Shown: positions 7,552 through 14,422 of the stretch, piece by piece | How the letters are laid out: every line of letters begins with the position of its first letter | Numbering within the stretch: position 1 is the stretch's first letter | Source of the DNA: a virus | Virus record (IMG/VR): IMGVR_UViG_3300035670_001126 | Location: 1 to 26,016 of that record | Length of the DNA stretch: 26,016 nucleotides | Reading direction: 5' to 3' (one strand) | Notes under the pieces: model-generated | Told to the model about the DNA's origin: nothing | Seen by the model: only the letters and a program-made list of their open reading frames with translations | The model's database searches: none | Made by a program: the position numbers and the translations under genes

Positions 7552-8115
7552 ATGCGAGGCATAAAACTTCAAGGCCGATTTGATGTAAACCATGAAATCG
7601 AGGCCATGTATGAAGGCATGTCCGAGGAGATTACCGAAAAGGTCGGCATTACCGTGGACTGGTTTCGTTGGCAAGACTGGTACCTAGAAGACCCTACTAA
7701 TAATGTCGTAGACGACATTTACGATGTGTCTAGTTCAGCCGCTGATGGTGGTCGCCGTTGGATGGCTCCATTCAAGATGCCTGTTCTTATGGCCCGTGTA
7801 GACCGTGGTGGCAGCGCTCTAAATGAGCGTGGTTTTTATACCACTGATACTCTTAGACTGGTCATAAACTCTGGAGAAGTGCGTAATCGCATTCCTGAGA
7901 TTCTAAGAAACGAGCCTAACCAGTACATCAAAGACAGAATTTTGTACAGAGGTCAGGTATTCACCCCGACCAGAATTAACCCTAGAGGTGAAGTGAACTT
8001 TAGGTGGGCTGTAGTTGAGGTTGACTGCAACGAAGTAAACGCAGAAGAACTAGTAAATGACCCACAGTTTTTAAAGTACGCTTCCCCCATCAAAACTGAC
8101 CTTAGGGACTTGTAA
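7552..8115 (+). CDS. Probable head-completion/neck protein
   Basis: A 187-residue protein preceded by AAAGAGGT and a 39-base gap that may serve as a leader. It begins with basic and amphipathic helix (GRFDVNHEIEAMYEGMSEEI) and ends in strands LYRGQVFTPTRINPRG and W-A-V-V-E-V-D-C-N-E-V. The Y-R-G-Q-x-F-x-P-x-x-I-x-P-x-G pattern resembles head-to-tail stopper and connector proteins of other tailed phages. The location ahead of tail-completion genes and sheath agrees. The identification is by pattern and context; a generic structural protein is possible. Confidence 0.5.
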   Translation: MRGIKLQGRFDVNHEIEAMYEGMSEEITEKVGITVDWFRWQDWYLEDPTNNVVDDIYDVSSSAADGGRRWMAPFKMPVLMARVDRGGSALNERGFYTTDTLRLVINSGEVRNRIPEILRNEPNQYIKDRILYRGQVFTPTRINPRGEVNFRWAVVEVDCNEVNAEELVNDPQFLKYASPIKTDLRDL

Positions 8116-8318
8116 TGGCTGAAGAAAAGAAAAAGATTAAAAAAACCCGTATTGCAGCAAGAGCGGGTAAAAATCCAAACGCTTCTGTAGAGACATCTAT
8201 CGATAGCAGCAAGTACCGTGCTGGTGGAGCTAAGTCAAAAGCTAAAAAGGGCGGAGTTATTCGCAAACCAACCGCAAAGATTCGATACAGGAAGACTCAT
8301 GGCGACAAAAAAGACTAG
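8115..8318 (+). CDS. Lys/Arg-rich small protein
   Basis: 67 residues, about one third Lys or Arg (MAEEKKKIKKTRIAARAGK and SKAKKGGVIRKPTAKIRYRK). Its ATG overlaps the upstream stop and its last 20 bases overlap the next gene. It opens a run of very small basic genes. Such proteins could bind nucleic acid, but no fold is recognisable. Confidence 0.65.
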   Translation: MAEEKKKIKKTRIAARAGKNPNASVETSIDSSKYRAGGAKSKAKKGGVIRKPTAKIRYRKTHGDKKD

Positions 8319-8496
8319 CAGTAAGTCAAAGTCCAGGGTAAACGAGGCTGGCAACTACACCAAGCCTGAGATGCGCAAAGCTTTGTTCAAGAAGATTAAA
8401 GCGGGCACCAAGGGCGGTGACCCAGGAGAGTGGTCTGCTCGTAAGGCTCAGCTTCTAGCTTCTGAGTACAAGAAGAAGGGCGGAGGCTACAAGTAA
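8299..8496 (+). CDS. Small basic protein with GEWSARKAQ / GGGYK motif
   Basis: 65 residues from the ATG at 8299; the same frame extends upstream but only with a TTG. Motifs N-E-A-G-N-Y-T-K-P-E-M-R-K, GGDPGEWSARKAQLLA and Y-K-K-K-G-G-G-Y-K form a pattern I have seen in many phage and environmental-virus small proteins. The function is unknown. The strong conservation of W-S-A-R-K suggests a real small domain. It is translated in an overlapping series with its neighbours. Confidence 0.75.
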   Translation: MATKKTSSKSKSRVNEAGNYTKPEMRKALFKKIKAGTKGGDPGEWSARKAQLLASEYKKKGGGYK

Positions 8497-8732
8497 TGGC
8501 CCTCGCTAAGTCCCAGAAGTCCTTAAAGGACTGGACGGACCAGAAGTGGAGAACCTCAGACGGCAAACCGTCTAAGGGCAAAAAGCGTTACCTGCCAGAC
8601 AAAGCTTGGGATGAGCTTACTCCAGCAGAAAAAGCGGCTACAAATAAAGCAAAAGCTAAAGGCAACAAAAAAGGAAAGCAATTTGTAGCACAACCAAAGA
8701 AGATTGCTAAAAAAACAGCAAAGCACAGATAG
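8496..8732 (+). CDS. Small basic protein (DUF5872-like pattern)
   Basis: 78 residues; ATG overlaps the previous stop (TAATG). Motifs in order: SQKSLKDWTDQKWRTSDGKP, RYLPDKAWDELTPAEKAATN and K-G-K-Q-F-V-A-Q-P-K-K-I-A-K-K-T. This order is typical of a widespread small phage and giant-virus family, which I recall as DUF5872; the label is from memory. It has no catalytic motif, is strongly basic, and may bind DNA. Confidence 0.75.
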   Translation: MALAKSQKSLKDWTDQKWRTSDGKPSKGKKRYLPDKAWDELTPAEKAATNKAKAKGNKKGKQFVAQPKKIAKKTAKHR

Positions 8733-8743
8733 AGAGGTTAGAA

Positions 8744-8908
8744 ATGGCATACGGAAAGAAAATGGACTCTAAGGGTTCAAAGTCAATGTCTCCAAAAAAC
8801 AAAGGACTTGCGGCTATGTCTGGTGACAAGAGCAAGATTACCCGTGGCGATGTTATTAAAGCTGCTCAAATGAAAAAGGACACTAACAAGAAAGCGAAGA
8901 AGAAGTAA
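8744..8908 (+). CDS. Small basic protein, 54 residues
   Basis: ATG at 8744 follows AGAGAGGTTAGAA, a clear ribosome-binding site, and the frame runs to TAA at 8906. The product begins MAYGKKMDSKGSKSMSPKNK, continues with S-K-I-T-R-G-D-V-I-K-A-A-Q-M-K-K-D and ends in a Lys-rich tail. The I-T-R-G-D-V-I-K-A-A segment reads as one amphipathic helix. It is immediately followed by the next ATG with no gap. The position, ribosome-binding site and composition match the rest of the cluster; the function is unknown. Confidence 0.7.
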   Translation: MAYGKKMDSKGSKSMSPKNKGLAAMSGDKSKITRGDVIKAAQMKKDTNKKAKKK

Positions 8909-8995
8909 ATGGCAACTTGTAAGTGCGGTTCTTGCGCCTCATGCAAGAAGAAGGCAAAGTCAACTAAGAAAGCAGCAAAGTATGGCCGAAAGTAA
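8909..8995 (+). CDS. Cys-rich microprotein, 28 residues
   Basis: ATG directly abuts the previous stop, and the frame ends at TAA 8993 after overlapping the next ATG by 14 bases. Sequence: MATCKCGSCASCKKK followed by a basic tail ending KKAAKYGRK. The four cysteines (C4-x-C6-x2-C9-x2-C12) look like a minimal zinc or other metal knuckle. A related C-x-C pattern recurs in the 18-residue gene at 9712. No known family comes to mind. The exact fit into the overlap chain supports it being a gene. Confidence 0.6.
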   Translation: MATCKCGSCASCKKKAKSTKKAAKYGRK

Positions 8996-9290
8996 GAAGC
9001 ACCACGGTAAGAAGAAGGACCCACGTCTAGAGCGTGCAGGTGTATCTGGCTACAACAAGCCTAAGGCTACCCCAGGAGCTAAGAAGTCTCACATTGTCGT
9101 TGCTAAAGAAGGCGACAAGATTAAGACTATCCGCTTCGGTGAGCAGGGCGCTGAGACCGCTGGTAAGCCAAAGCCTGGAGAGTCTGAGCGTATGAAGGCT
9201 AAGCGTAAGAGTTTTAAGGCTCGTCACGCTAAAAACATTGCTAAGGGCAAGATGTCTGCAGCATACTGGGCCGACAAGGTTAAGTGGTAG
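8982..9290 (+). CDS. Conserved small basic protein (DUF6321-like pattern)
   Basis: 102 residues, starting inside the previous gene. Motifs DPRLERAGVSGYNKPK, KKSHIVVAKEGDKIKTIRFG and SFKARHAKNIAKGKMSAAYW are hallmarks of a widespread phage family, which I recall as DUF6321. Its function is unknown. It is strongly basic and, being conserved far beyond this phage, is unlikely to be a chance frame. A role on DNA or in packaging would fit the place but is speculation. Confidence 0.82.
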   Translation: MAESKKHHGKKKDPRLERAGVSGYNKPKATPGAKKSHIVVAKEGDKIKTIRFGEQGAETAGKPKPGESERMKAKRKSFKARHAKNIAKGKMSAAYWADKVKW

Positions 9291-9292
9291 TA

Positions 9293-9574
9293 GTGGCTGA
9301 AAAGAAGAAGTTTGGACCATACAAAGGCTCTAAAGCCAATGGTGGTCGACCTATTTACGTCTACAAAGAAAAAGTAAACGGTAAGTGGGTCACAACTTCT
9401 AAGAACAAGGCCCGTGCAGACTACGAAGAGAAGTCTGGGCGCAAGCTTTCTAAAGACACTGATGTAGACCACAAGAACAACAATCACTCAGATGACCGCA
9501 AGTCAAACCTGCGGCCTCTGAAGCACGGTAAAAACACCGCTAAAGAGAATAAGCGGAGAGCAGGAAAGAAGTAA
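9293..9574 (+). CDS. Small HNH-endonuclease-like protein
   Basis: 93 residues from GTG at 9293 (GTG GCT GAA, as at 9789); a GTG at 9284 is an alternative. The N-terminal half is a basic beta part (GRPIYVYKEKVNGKWV). The C-terminal half carries D-V-D-H-K-N-N-N-H-S-D-D-R-K-S-N-L-R-P-L: Asp59-His60, then Asn64/His65 and Asn72 line up with the HNH core in which a D-H pair, a central Asn and a final His/Asn coordinate the metal. No zinc cysteines are present. It may be a nicking or homing-type nuclease, or a derived DNA-binding protein. Confidence 0.7.
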   Translation: MAEKKKFGPYKGSKANGGRPIYVYKEKVNGKWVTTSKNKARADYEEKSGRKLSKDTDVDHKNNNHSDDRKSNLRPLKHGKNTAKENKRRAGKK

Positions 9575-9711
9575 TGGCTAGACCTAAGAAAAAGGTTGAG
9601 GGTCTTGACCCTAAGAAGCCCTCTTATGAGAAAAACCCCATGATGAAGCGTAACCAGAACTTGTCTGACAGAATGAAGAATTCTAGAGGCAAAGTAAAGG
9701 GCAAGAAGTAA
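9574..9711 (+). CDS. Small basic protein, 45 residues
   Basis: ATG at 9574 overlaps the previous stop (TAATG) and the frame ends at TAA 9709. The product starts MARPKKKVEGLDPKKPSYEK, continues through NPMMKRNQNLSDRM and ends in a Lys/Gly tail. It is highly basic like its neighbours and directly followed by the next ATG with no gap. No family is recognised. Confidence 0.65.
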   Translation: MARPKKKVEGLDPKKPSYEKNPMMKRNQNLSDRMKNSRGKVKGKK

Positions 9712-9768
9712 ATGTGTGGTTGCAAAAACTGCGGTTGCGGTAAAAAAGATGATAGGCTACCTAACTAG
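9712..9768 (+). CDS. Cys-rich microprotein, 18 residues
   Basis: ATG directly abuts the previous stop; the frame ends at TAG 9766. The predicted product is MCGCKNCGCGKKDDRLPN, with cysteines at positions 2, 4, 7 and 9. The C-G-C-x-x-C-G-C core resembles a tiny metal-binding knuckle and parallels the 28-residue protein at 8909. The evidence is its place in an unbroken chain of abutting genes and the repeated motif. At this length a chance frame cannot be excluded. Confidence 0.45.
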   Translation: MCGCKNCGCGKKDDRLPN

Positions 9769-9788
9769 AACCCTGACAAGGAGCTAGT

Positions 9789-10184
9789 GTGGCTGAACAG
9801 CATTCCCTCACCAACGTCAATGAAGACACTTTGGTGGGGGATTGTTCTGTTTGCGGCACTTCTGTGCGAGTCCGTAAGAGCTACGCAAAGAAGCCCAATC
9901 AAAAGCAGTACTACCGCTGCTATCACAAATACCTAGTGACTAAAACCCACATTGAAACCCCTTGGAAGTTCCATAAAAAGGAATACTGTGAGACCTGTGG
10001 ATTTCAAGCGGTACATGAGTGCCAACTGACTGTAGACCACATTGACGGTAATCGCTACAACAATGAAATCTCTAACTGGCAGACTCTCTGCCATAACTGC
10101 CACGCCTTAAAGACATTAACACACAAAGACCACTTTACTCGCTATAGTTCACCCCTCCAAGAAGACGAAAGTTCCCTATCCTAG
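9789..10184 (+). CDS. HNH endonuclease with zinc-binding cysteines
   Basis: 131 residues, GTG start with AAGGAG upstream at 9778-9783. Cys19/Cys22 and Cys44/His46 may form a first zinc site. Cys67/Cys70 and Cys101/Cys104 frame the HNH core LTVDHIDGNRYNNEISNW, then LCHNCHALK, in which Asp83-His84, Asn91/Asn92 or Asn96, and His105 are the likely metal and catalytic residues. HNH proteins in phages act in DNA packaging as nicking nucleases or as free-standing homing endonucleases. No intron or group-I core is visible next to it. The second HNH-like gene at 9293 is close by. Confidence 0.88.
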   Translation: MAEQHSLTNVNEDTLVGDCSVCGTSVRVRKSYAKKPNQKQYYRCYHKYLVTKTHIETPWKFHKKEYCETCGFQAVHECQLTVDHIDGNRYNNEISNWQTLCHNCHALKTLTHKDHFTRYSSPLQEDESSLS

Positions 10185-10252
10185 ATACCGTAGACGTCCG
10201 TGCGGACCCTGCCTAGCCTAGCTAGAACCTGCGCCTTTTTAAGGAAACTGCT

Positions 10253-10456
10253 ATGTCATCATCGGGTTGGAACCCTTGGTGGATGAAAATCTCCGAAGTA
10301 GACTCTGTTCAAGAACGAGAAGAGTTTATGAAGGGAGTCGTCCCTGGGTTTAACAAGAGACCTCAGTCTCGTCAGTCTCAGCTTGTTCTGGGTCTGGTTG
10401 CAGGATACTTGCTTGGAAAGGCATCCTCCCAGTCTTCAGACAAGAAGGGGAAATGA
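10253..10456 (+). CDS. Small hypothetical protein with one hydrophobic segment
   Basis: 67 residues; AAGGAA lies eight bases before ATG. The start is Trp-rich (SSSGWNPWWMKISEVDSV). Residues 43-57 (LVLGLVAGYLLGKAS) form a Gly-containing hydrophobic helix with a Lys-rich end, so a single membrane segment or a glycine-zipper packing helix is possible. It overlaps the next gene by ATGA. It lies just upstream of neck candidates; the function is unknown. Confidence 0.6.
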   Translation: MSSSGWNPWWMKISEVDSVQEREEFMKGVVPGFNKRPQSRQSQLVLGLVAGYLLGKASSQSSDKKGK

Positions 10457-10764
10457 AGCAGTTCAGTAACGCAGCAACTAAGGCCTTAGACGCTCTTCCG
10501 CTATTTATGACCCAAGATTTGCGCAATAAAGCGCTTGAAAATGGGTGGTCTCCTGACGTAGCCAATAGCATCTCTGTAGTCAGAGAAGCAGGTGTGTTCT
10601 CTGTTAAAGTGGGTGCTGAGCACGCAGCTCAGGCATTTACTCACGAATACGGCAACGAGTCCATGCGTCCTACGGCCGTTATCCGCAGATTCGATAGTGA
10701 CACTACGTCTGCAGAATCTTTCTTTTTAAAAGCCTTCGGAACTTTCCTAGGGGGTAAGAAATGA
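10453..10764 (+). CDS. Neck/tail-completion candidate
   Basis: 103 residues, coupled by ATGA to both neighbours. The C-terminal half (VKVGAEHAAQAFTHEYGNES, then R-P-T-A-V-I-R-R-F) has the H/E-Y-G and P-x-x-V-I-R-R pattern common to small neck and head-tail joining proteins such as HK97-gp10-like ones. The N-terminal half is a predicted helix. The position directly before a larger terminator-like gene and the sheath supports a role in joining head and tail. The family assignment is tentative. Confidence 0.5.
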   Translation: MKQFSNAATKALDALPLFMTQDLRNKALENGWSPDVANSISVVREAGVFSVKVGAEHAAQAFTHEYGNESMRPTAVIRRFDSDTTSAESFFLKAFGTFLGGKK

Positions 10765-11405
10765 CCTTTTTGCTTTCTGAAGACAAGGCTCTTAGGCAGT
10801 CTTTGCAGGGAATGACGGTTACTGACCAGAAGTCAAACTCTGAGAATGAAGAGCGTCCAGTAGGAGTGTGGTTTGGACAGCCAGACCAAGAGATTCGTTC
10901 ACAAAGCTATCCTTACGTAACTATCGACATGGTAGACGTATTTAGAGACACTACTAGAGAGCACAGGGGTAAGGTCGCACCAAGTTACCTCGCTCCTACG
11001 GGATTAAGCGATGATGAGGACTGGGAAGTGGATTTCCCTATTCCAATGAACATTGACTATCAAATTACTACTTTTGCTCGTCACCCCAAACATGACCGAG
11101 AGATTATGGCGCAACTAATGTACCTAAAGTTGCCCGTTAGATTTGGTGTTTTAGAGGTAGAAGACGGAACTGTCCGTCGTCTAGACGTTCTAAACATCGC
11201 TAAGCGTGACGTTACTGAAGGCGCTAAGAGGCTCTTCATGAACGCCATAACTGTGAGAGTTTCAAGTGAGCTGTCGCAGGCACAAATTGCAACCTTGTAT
11301 AAAGTCCGTGAAATTCAAATCGAAAATCCCGCTAATGTACGCAACGGTGGTCGTCCAGGCAACCCTTACTTCATTGGTGATTTTGAACAAACAATCGTTG
11401 AATAA
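10761..11405 (+). CDS. Tail-terminator/tail-completion-like protein
   Basis: 214 residues, ATGA overlap with the previous gene. Features: VGVWFGQPDQEIRSQSYPYV, then T-I-D-M-V-D-V-F-R-D, later IDYQITTFARHPKHDREIMA and K-R-L-F-M-N-A-I-T-V-R-V-S-S-E. This order (an R/P-Y-V strand, an I-D-Y-Q-I-T-T strand, then a helix with R-x-I-M) is usual for phage tail terminator or completion proteins that cap the tube and sheath. The gene just before the sheath is the usual place for these. The T4 gp15 equivalence is functional inference. Confidence 0.6.
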   Translation: MTFLLSEDKALRQSLQGMTVTDQKSNSENEERPVGVWFGQPDQEIRSQSYPYVTIDMVDVFRDTTREHRGKVAPSYLAPTGLSDDEDWEVDFPIPMNIDYQITTFARHPKHDREIMAQLMYLKLPVRFGVLEVEDGTVRRLDVLNIAKRDVTEGAKRLFMNAITVRVSSELSQAQIATLYKVREIQIENPANVRNGGRPGNPYFIGDFEQTIVE

Positions 11406-11448
11406 TTTGGAACCCACTGAATTACTAACTACTAGTTAAGGAGAAATC

Positions 11449-12948
11449 ATGGCCTATGGTCGTCCAGGAGTCTACGTAACCGAGACTCTATTGCCTGCGC
11501 CTATTGCCGTTACTGGTACCGCAAACGCTGCTGGTGCTGTTATTGGTGAATTTGCTCAGGGCCCCGAGGATGTGACTCTTGTCACTTCTTGGTATGACTT
11601 CGTAAAGACTTACGGAGGATACAACGCTTCCTACCCAGCAACTTTTGGTGTAGGACTTTACTTCCAAAACGGTGGAAGTGAGCTATACGTCAAGCGTGTT
11701 CTACACTCAGACGCTGTAGCAGCATCCGCCACCATTGCTTCCAGCACCACTGGAAACCTCGGTACTGTAACTTCTAAGAACAAGGGTGTAGACGGTAACA
11801 ACCTCCGTGTTAAGTTCACCCCTACTGGTAACGGAGCTTACTACGACATGGTAGTCACTAAGGAGACCGTATCTGGTACTTCTTCGGACATTAGCAATGA
11901 CGTAACTCTAGAGCGCTTTACCAACCTTTTGTTCAACAACGCATTGTCTAGTGACTTTGGACCTACCGTTGTAAACCTAAGTTCAAAGTACGTTACTCTT
12001 TCTATTACTTCGGGTAACACTCTTGCTCCTACTGCTTCTGTTATCCCGCTTACCAGCGGAGACGATGGAGACCCTGCAGATGAGAACGACTACTCTTTGG
12101 CTCTAGACGACTTTACTGCTGTCGACCGCCCACTAGTAGTGTTCGCTCCTGAAGTTATCCAGAAGCTAACTGCTACCAACGCTGGGCCTGTTTTTGACGC
12201 CATGATTTCATGGGCTGAATCAAACAATGGGTTTGCAATTGTTGACACTGATGATGACTTGTCTGTATCTCAGGCAACTATTTTCGTAGGTGCTCGACAG
12301 AACTCAAGCTACGGAGCTGCTTACTACCCTAACTTCTACATCTCAGACCCTCTGGGAAGAAGCCCACAGTCACTACGCAAGGTGGGTCCAGCAGGCGCAA
12401 TTGCTGGTATCTACATTGCTACTGACAAGCAGGTAGGCCCATTCAAGGCACCAGCTGGTGTTACTGCCACTATTCGTGGAGCTGTCGCTCTAGAAAAGGC
12501 ATTCACCTCTGCAGAGCTTGACTCCCTGAACACTGCCACTACCCCAGTAAACGCAATCCGCAACCTTCCTGGAGCAGGTGTAGTCGTAATGGGTGCTCGC
12601 ACTCTGAAGAATGACGGAACCGCTAACAAGTACGTCAACATGAGACGTTCGTTGATTTACATCAACAAGCGACTCAAGGACCTGACCCAGTTCGCACTGT
12701 TTGAGAACAACAGCGAAGTTCTTTGGGGCCGTATCCGCACCGTTCTGAACGTATTCCTAAACGAATACCGTAACCAGGGTGGTCTGCGAGGAGCTACCCC
12801 AGCCGACTCGTTCTTCGTAAAGTGTGACGCTGAAAACAACCCAGCTGAGAGCATTGCTCTTGGAGAGGTTCACATCGAGGTTGGAGTTGCTCTTGAGTAC
12901 CCAGCTGAGTTCGTGGTCATCAACCTAAGCCAAAAGACTGCTAACTAA
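11449..12948 (+). CDS. Contractile tail sheath protein
   Basis: 499 residues with TTAAGGAGA five bases before ATG. The start M-A-Y-G-R-P-G-V-Y-V-T-E-T is the sheath hallmark, with A-A-G-A-V-I-G-E-F-A-Q-G-P and GVGLYFQNGGSELYVKRV following. The C-terminal core has YVNMRRSLIYINKRLKDLTQ, FENNSEVLWGRIRTVLNVF, L-R-G-A-T-P-A-D-S-F-F-V-K-C and a final E-V-H-I-E-V-G-V-A-L-E-Y-P-A-E-F, all typical of the phage tail sheath C-terminal domain. It polymerises around the tube and contracts on infection. It is followed 17 bases on by the tube gene, the canonical pair. The domain III-type middle region is present. Codon use looks more favoured than in neighbours, as expected for an abundant virion protein. 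Confidence 0.97.
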   Translation: MAYGRPGVYVTETLLPAPIAVTGTANAAGAVIGEFAQGPEDVTLVTSWYDFVKTYGGYNASYPATFGVGLYFQNGGSELYVKRVLHSDAVAASATIASSTTGNLGTVTSKNKGVDGNNLRVKFTPTGNGAYYDMVVTKETVSGTSSDISNDVTLERFTNLLFNNALSSDFGPTVVNLSSKYVTLSITSGNTLAPTASVIPLTSGDDGDPADENDYSLALDDFTAVDRPLVVFAPEVIQKLTATNAGPVFDAMISWAESNNGFAIVDTDDDLSVSQATIFVGARQNSSYGAAYYPNFYISDPLGRSPQSLRKVGPAGAIAGIYIATDKQVGPFKAPAGVTATIRGAVALEKAFTSAELDSLNTATTPVNAIRNLPGAGVVVMGARTLKNDGTANKYVNMRRSLIYINKRLKDLTQFALFENNSEVLWGRIRTVLNVFLNEYRNQGGLRGATPADSFFVKCDAENNPAESIALGEVHIEVGVALEYPAEFVVINLSQKTAN

Positions 12949-12965
12949 AGAAGGAGAAGTACATA

Positions 12966-13580
12966 ATGGCTATCATCAACAACAGGTCTAAGTTGGAGAC
13001 GGACCCGCTAAGAAACTTTAGGTTCTTGGTGACTTTCTCCCCACTAGACAGCGGTGACTTCACTAGCTCCGCAATGACTAACCTAACTAAGGCCACTATG
13101 GGATTCGTCTCTGTATCTGGTCTTTCCGTAACCACCGACAGCATTGCTTACCGTGAAGGTGGCTACAACACCACCGTTCACCAGATGCCTGGTCAGACTA
13201 GCTTCTCGCAGCTTACGCTACAGCGTGGCGTTATGCTGGGAAACCGTCAGGCATGGGACTGGATGAGGATGCTGTTTGCAACCGTTCAGGGTGGAGCTGA
13301 TGTTAGCGCAACTGATAACTTCCGTTGCGAGATTGACATTCAGGTTCTATCTCACCCAGTTGCAAAGGCTGCAGCTTCCTCTGCAAACTCAACCAACACC
13401 GCAGATGAGCACACCGCTATGCGATTCAAGGTCTACAACGCTTGGATTACTTCCTTGGCGTACTCCGACCTAAACGCTGGTGACAATGCTATCTTCGTAG
13501 AGCAGATGACGCTAGTACACGAGGGATTCGACACCTCTTGGGCTACTAACCTAACTACCAACGCACCAGCTCTAAACTAA
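12966..13580 (+). CDS. Tail tube protein, T4 gp19 family
   Basis: 204 residues preceded by AAGGAG. The start RSKLETDPLRNFRFLVTF, a middle S-V-S-G-L-S-V-T-T-D-S-I-A-Y-R-E-G-G, then QMPGQTSFSQLTLQRGVM are the standard marks of T4 gp19/conserved tail-tube proteins (PF06841). The C-terminal half follows the family, with a F-K-V-Y-N-A-W-I-T-S-L strand and Q-M-T-L-V-H-E-G-F near the end. It forms the inner tube inside the sheath encoded just upstream. The length is close to the family norm (about 150-200 residues), with a small insertion near residues 110-160 that contains an Ala/Ser-rich stretch. Confidence 0.95.
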   Translation: MAIINNRSKLETDPLRNFRFLVTFSPLDSGDFTSSAMTNLTKATMGFVSVSGLSVTTDSIAYREGGYNTTVHQMPGQTSFSQLTLQRGVMLGNRQAWDWMRMLFATVQGGADVSATDNFRCEIDIQVLSHPVAKAAASSANSTNTADEHTAMRFKVYNAWITSLAYSDLNAGDNAIFVEQMTLVHEGFDTSWATNLTTNAPALN

Positions 13581-13603
13581 TTAGCTAATCACAGGAGAAC
13601 AAT

Positions 13604-14422
13604 ATGACTACAAAAACAATAAGCGCAGAACAAAACCCAGCACTAGCTAACAAGCTTGCGGCTGAGGCACTGGCACCTGAAAAGGAAACCATTGCCCCAG
13701 CTGCAATCAGCACTCCTTCTTTCAACAACCTAGTGACCCTCCCTGGTGGTTATTTGACAATGACTGGGGAGGTCATTAGGGAAGTTGAGGTTAAGGAGCT
13801 TACTGGAAAAGACGAAGAAGCAATTGCCAGAACTAATGACGCTTCTAAGCTTTTCAATACGATTATTAACCGAGGCACGGTTCGAGTAGGTAAAGAAGAC
13901 GCTGATGAGTCGATTCTTGACCGCCTCTTGGCTGGTGACCGAGATGAGATTGTTATTGGAATCTTTAGAGCTACTTTTGGTAACGAAGTTGACGTCAATG
14001 CTTACTGCTCAGGATGTAACGAGAGCAAGGTCGCAACAGTAGACGTGTCCAAGGACATTAAGTCTAGGGTTCTGCTTGACCCAGTTGAAGACCGAGTGTT
14101 CGTAGTAAAGTCCCGTGGGAATGAGTTCAAGGTGACTCTACCTACAGGAGCAGTCCAGAAAGAACTTCTGAGTTCTTCTGGCAAGAGCATTCCAGAACTA
14201 ACGACCATGCTTCTAGAGCAAACTGTTCTAGAAATTAATGGGCAACCTGTATTCCACGCCCAGCAAGTACGTGACCTAGGACTAGTTGACCGAAGGGCCA
14301 TCAGCAACGCAATTGCTGAAAGAAACCCTGGACCACAGCTTGAAGATGTAATTACGGAATGCCCTGACTGCGGCGGAAAGGTTGTAGTTCCGATTAACCT
14401 CGGGACCTTGTTTCGCTTCTAG
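13604..14422 (+). CDS. Baseplate hub/tail assembly chaperone, T4 gp26-like
   Basis: 272 residues; AGGAG lies seven bases before ATG. The order tube, this gene, tape measure is that of tail assembly chaperones, and the body (VEVKELTGKDEEAIARTNDA, then LLAGDRDEIVIGIFRATFG, and RDLGLVDRRAISNAIAE) resembles the T4_baseplate family (PF12322). Cys135/Cys138 and Cys253/Cys256 form two C-x2-C knuckles that could close one zinc ribbon. After the stop at 14420 an overlapping +1 frame continues to 14582, suggesting a longer frameshifted form of about 325 residues. The start is residue 1 at 13604, since no better start is near. Confidence 0.72.
   Translation: MTTKTISAEQNPALANKLAAEALAPEKETIAPAAISTPSFNNLVTLPGGYLTMTGEVIREVEVKELTGKDEEAIARTNDASKLFNTIINRGTVRVGKEDADESILDRLLAGDRDEIVIGIFRATFGNEVDVNAYCSGCNESKVATVDVSKDIKSRVLLDPVEDRVFVVKSRGNEFKVTLPTGAVQKELLSSSGKSIPELTTMLLEQTVLEINGQPVFHAQQVRDLGLVDRRAISNAIAERNPGPQLEDVITECPDCGGKVVVPINLGTLFRF

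Noticed and set aside
10185-10252. Possible terminator: GTCCGTGCGGAC (10196-10207), CTAGCTAG and a later T-run
   Set aside because: The stem has only five pairs and the T-run is about 30 bases away, so it does not form an intrinsic terminator.
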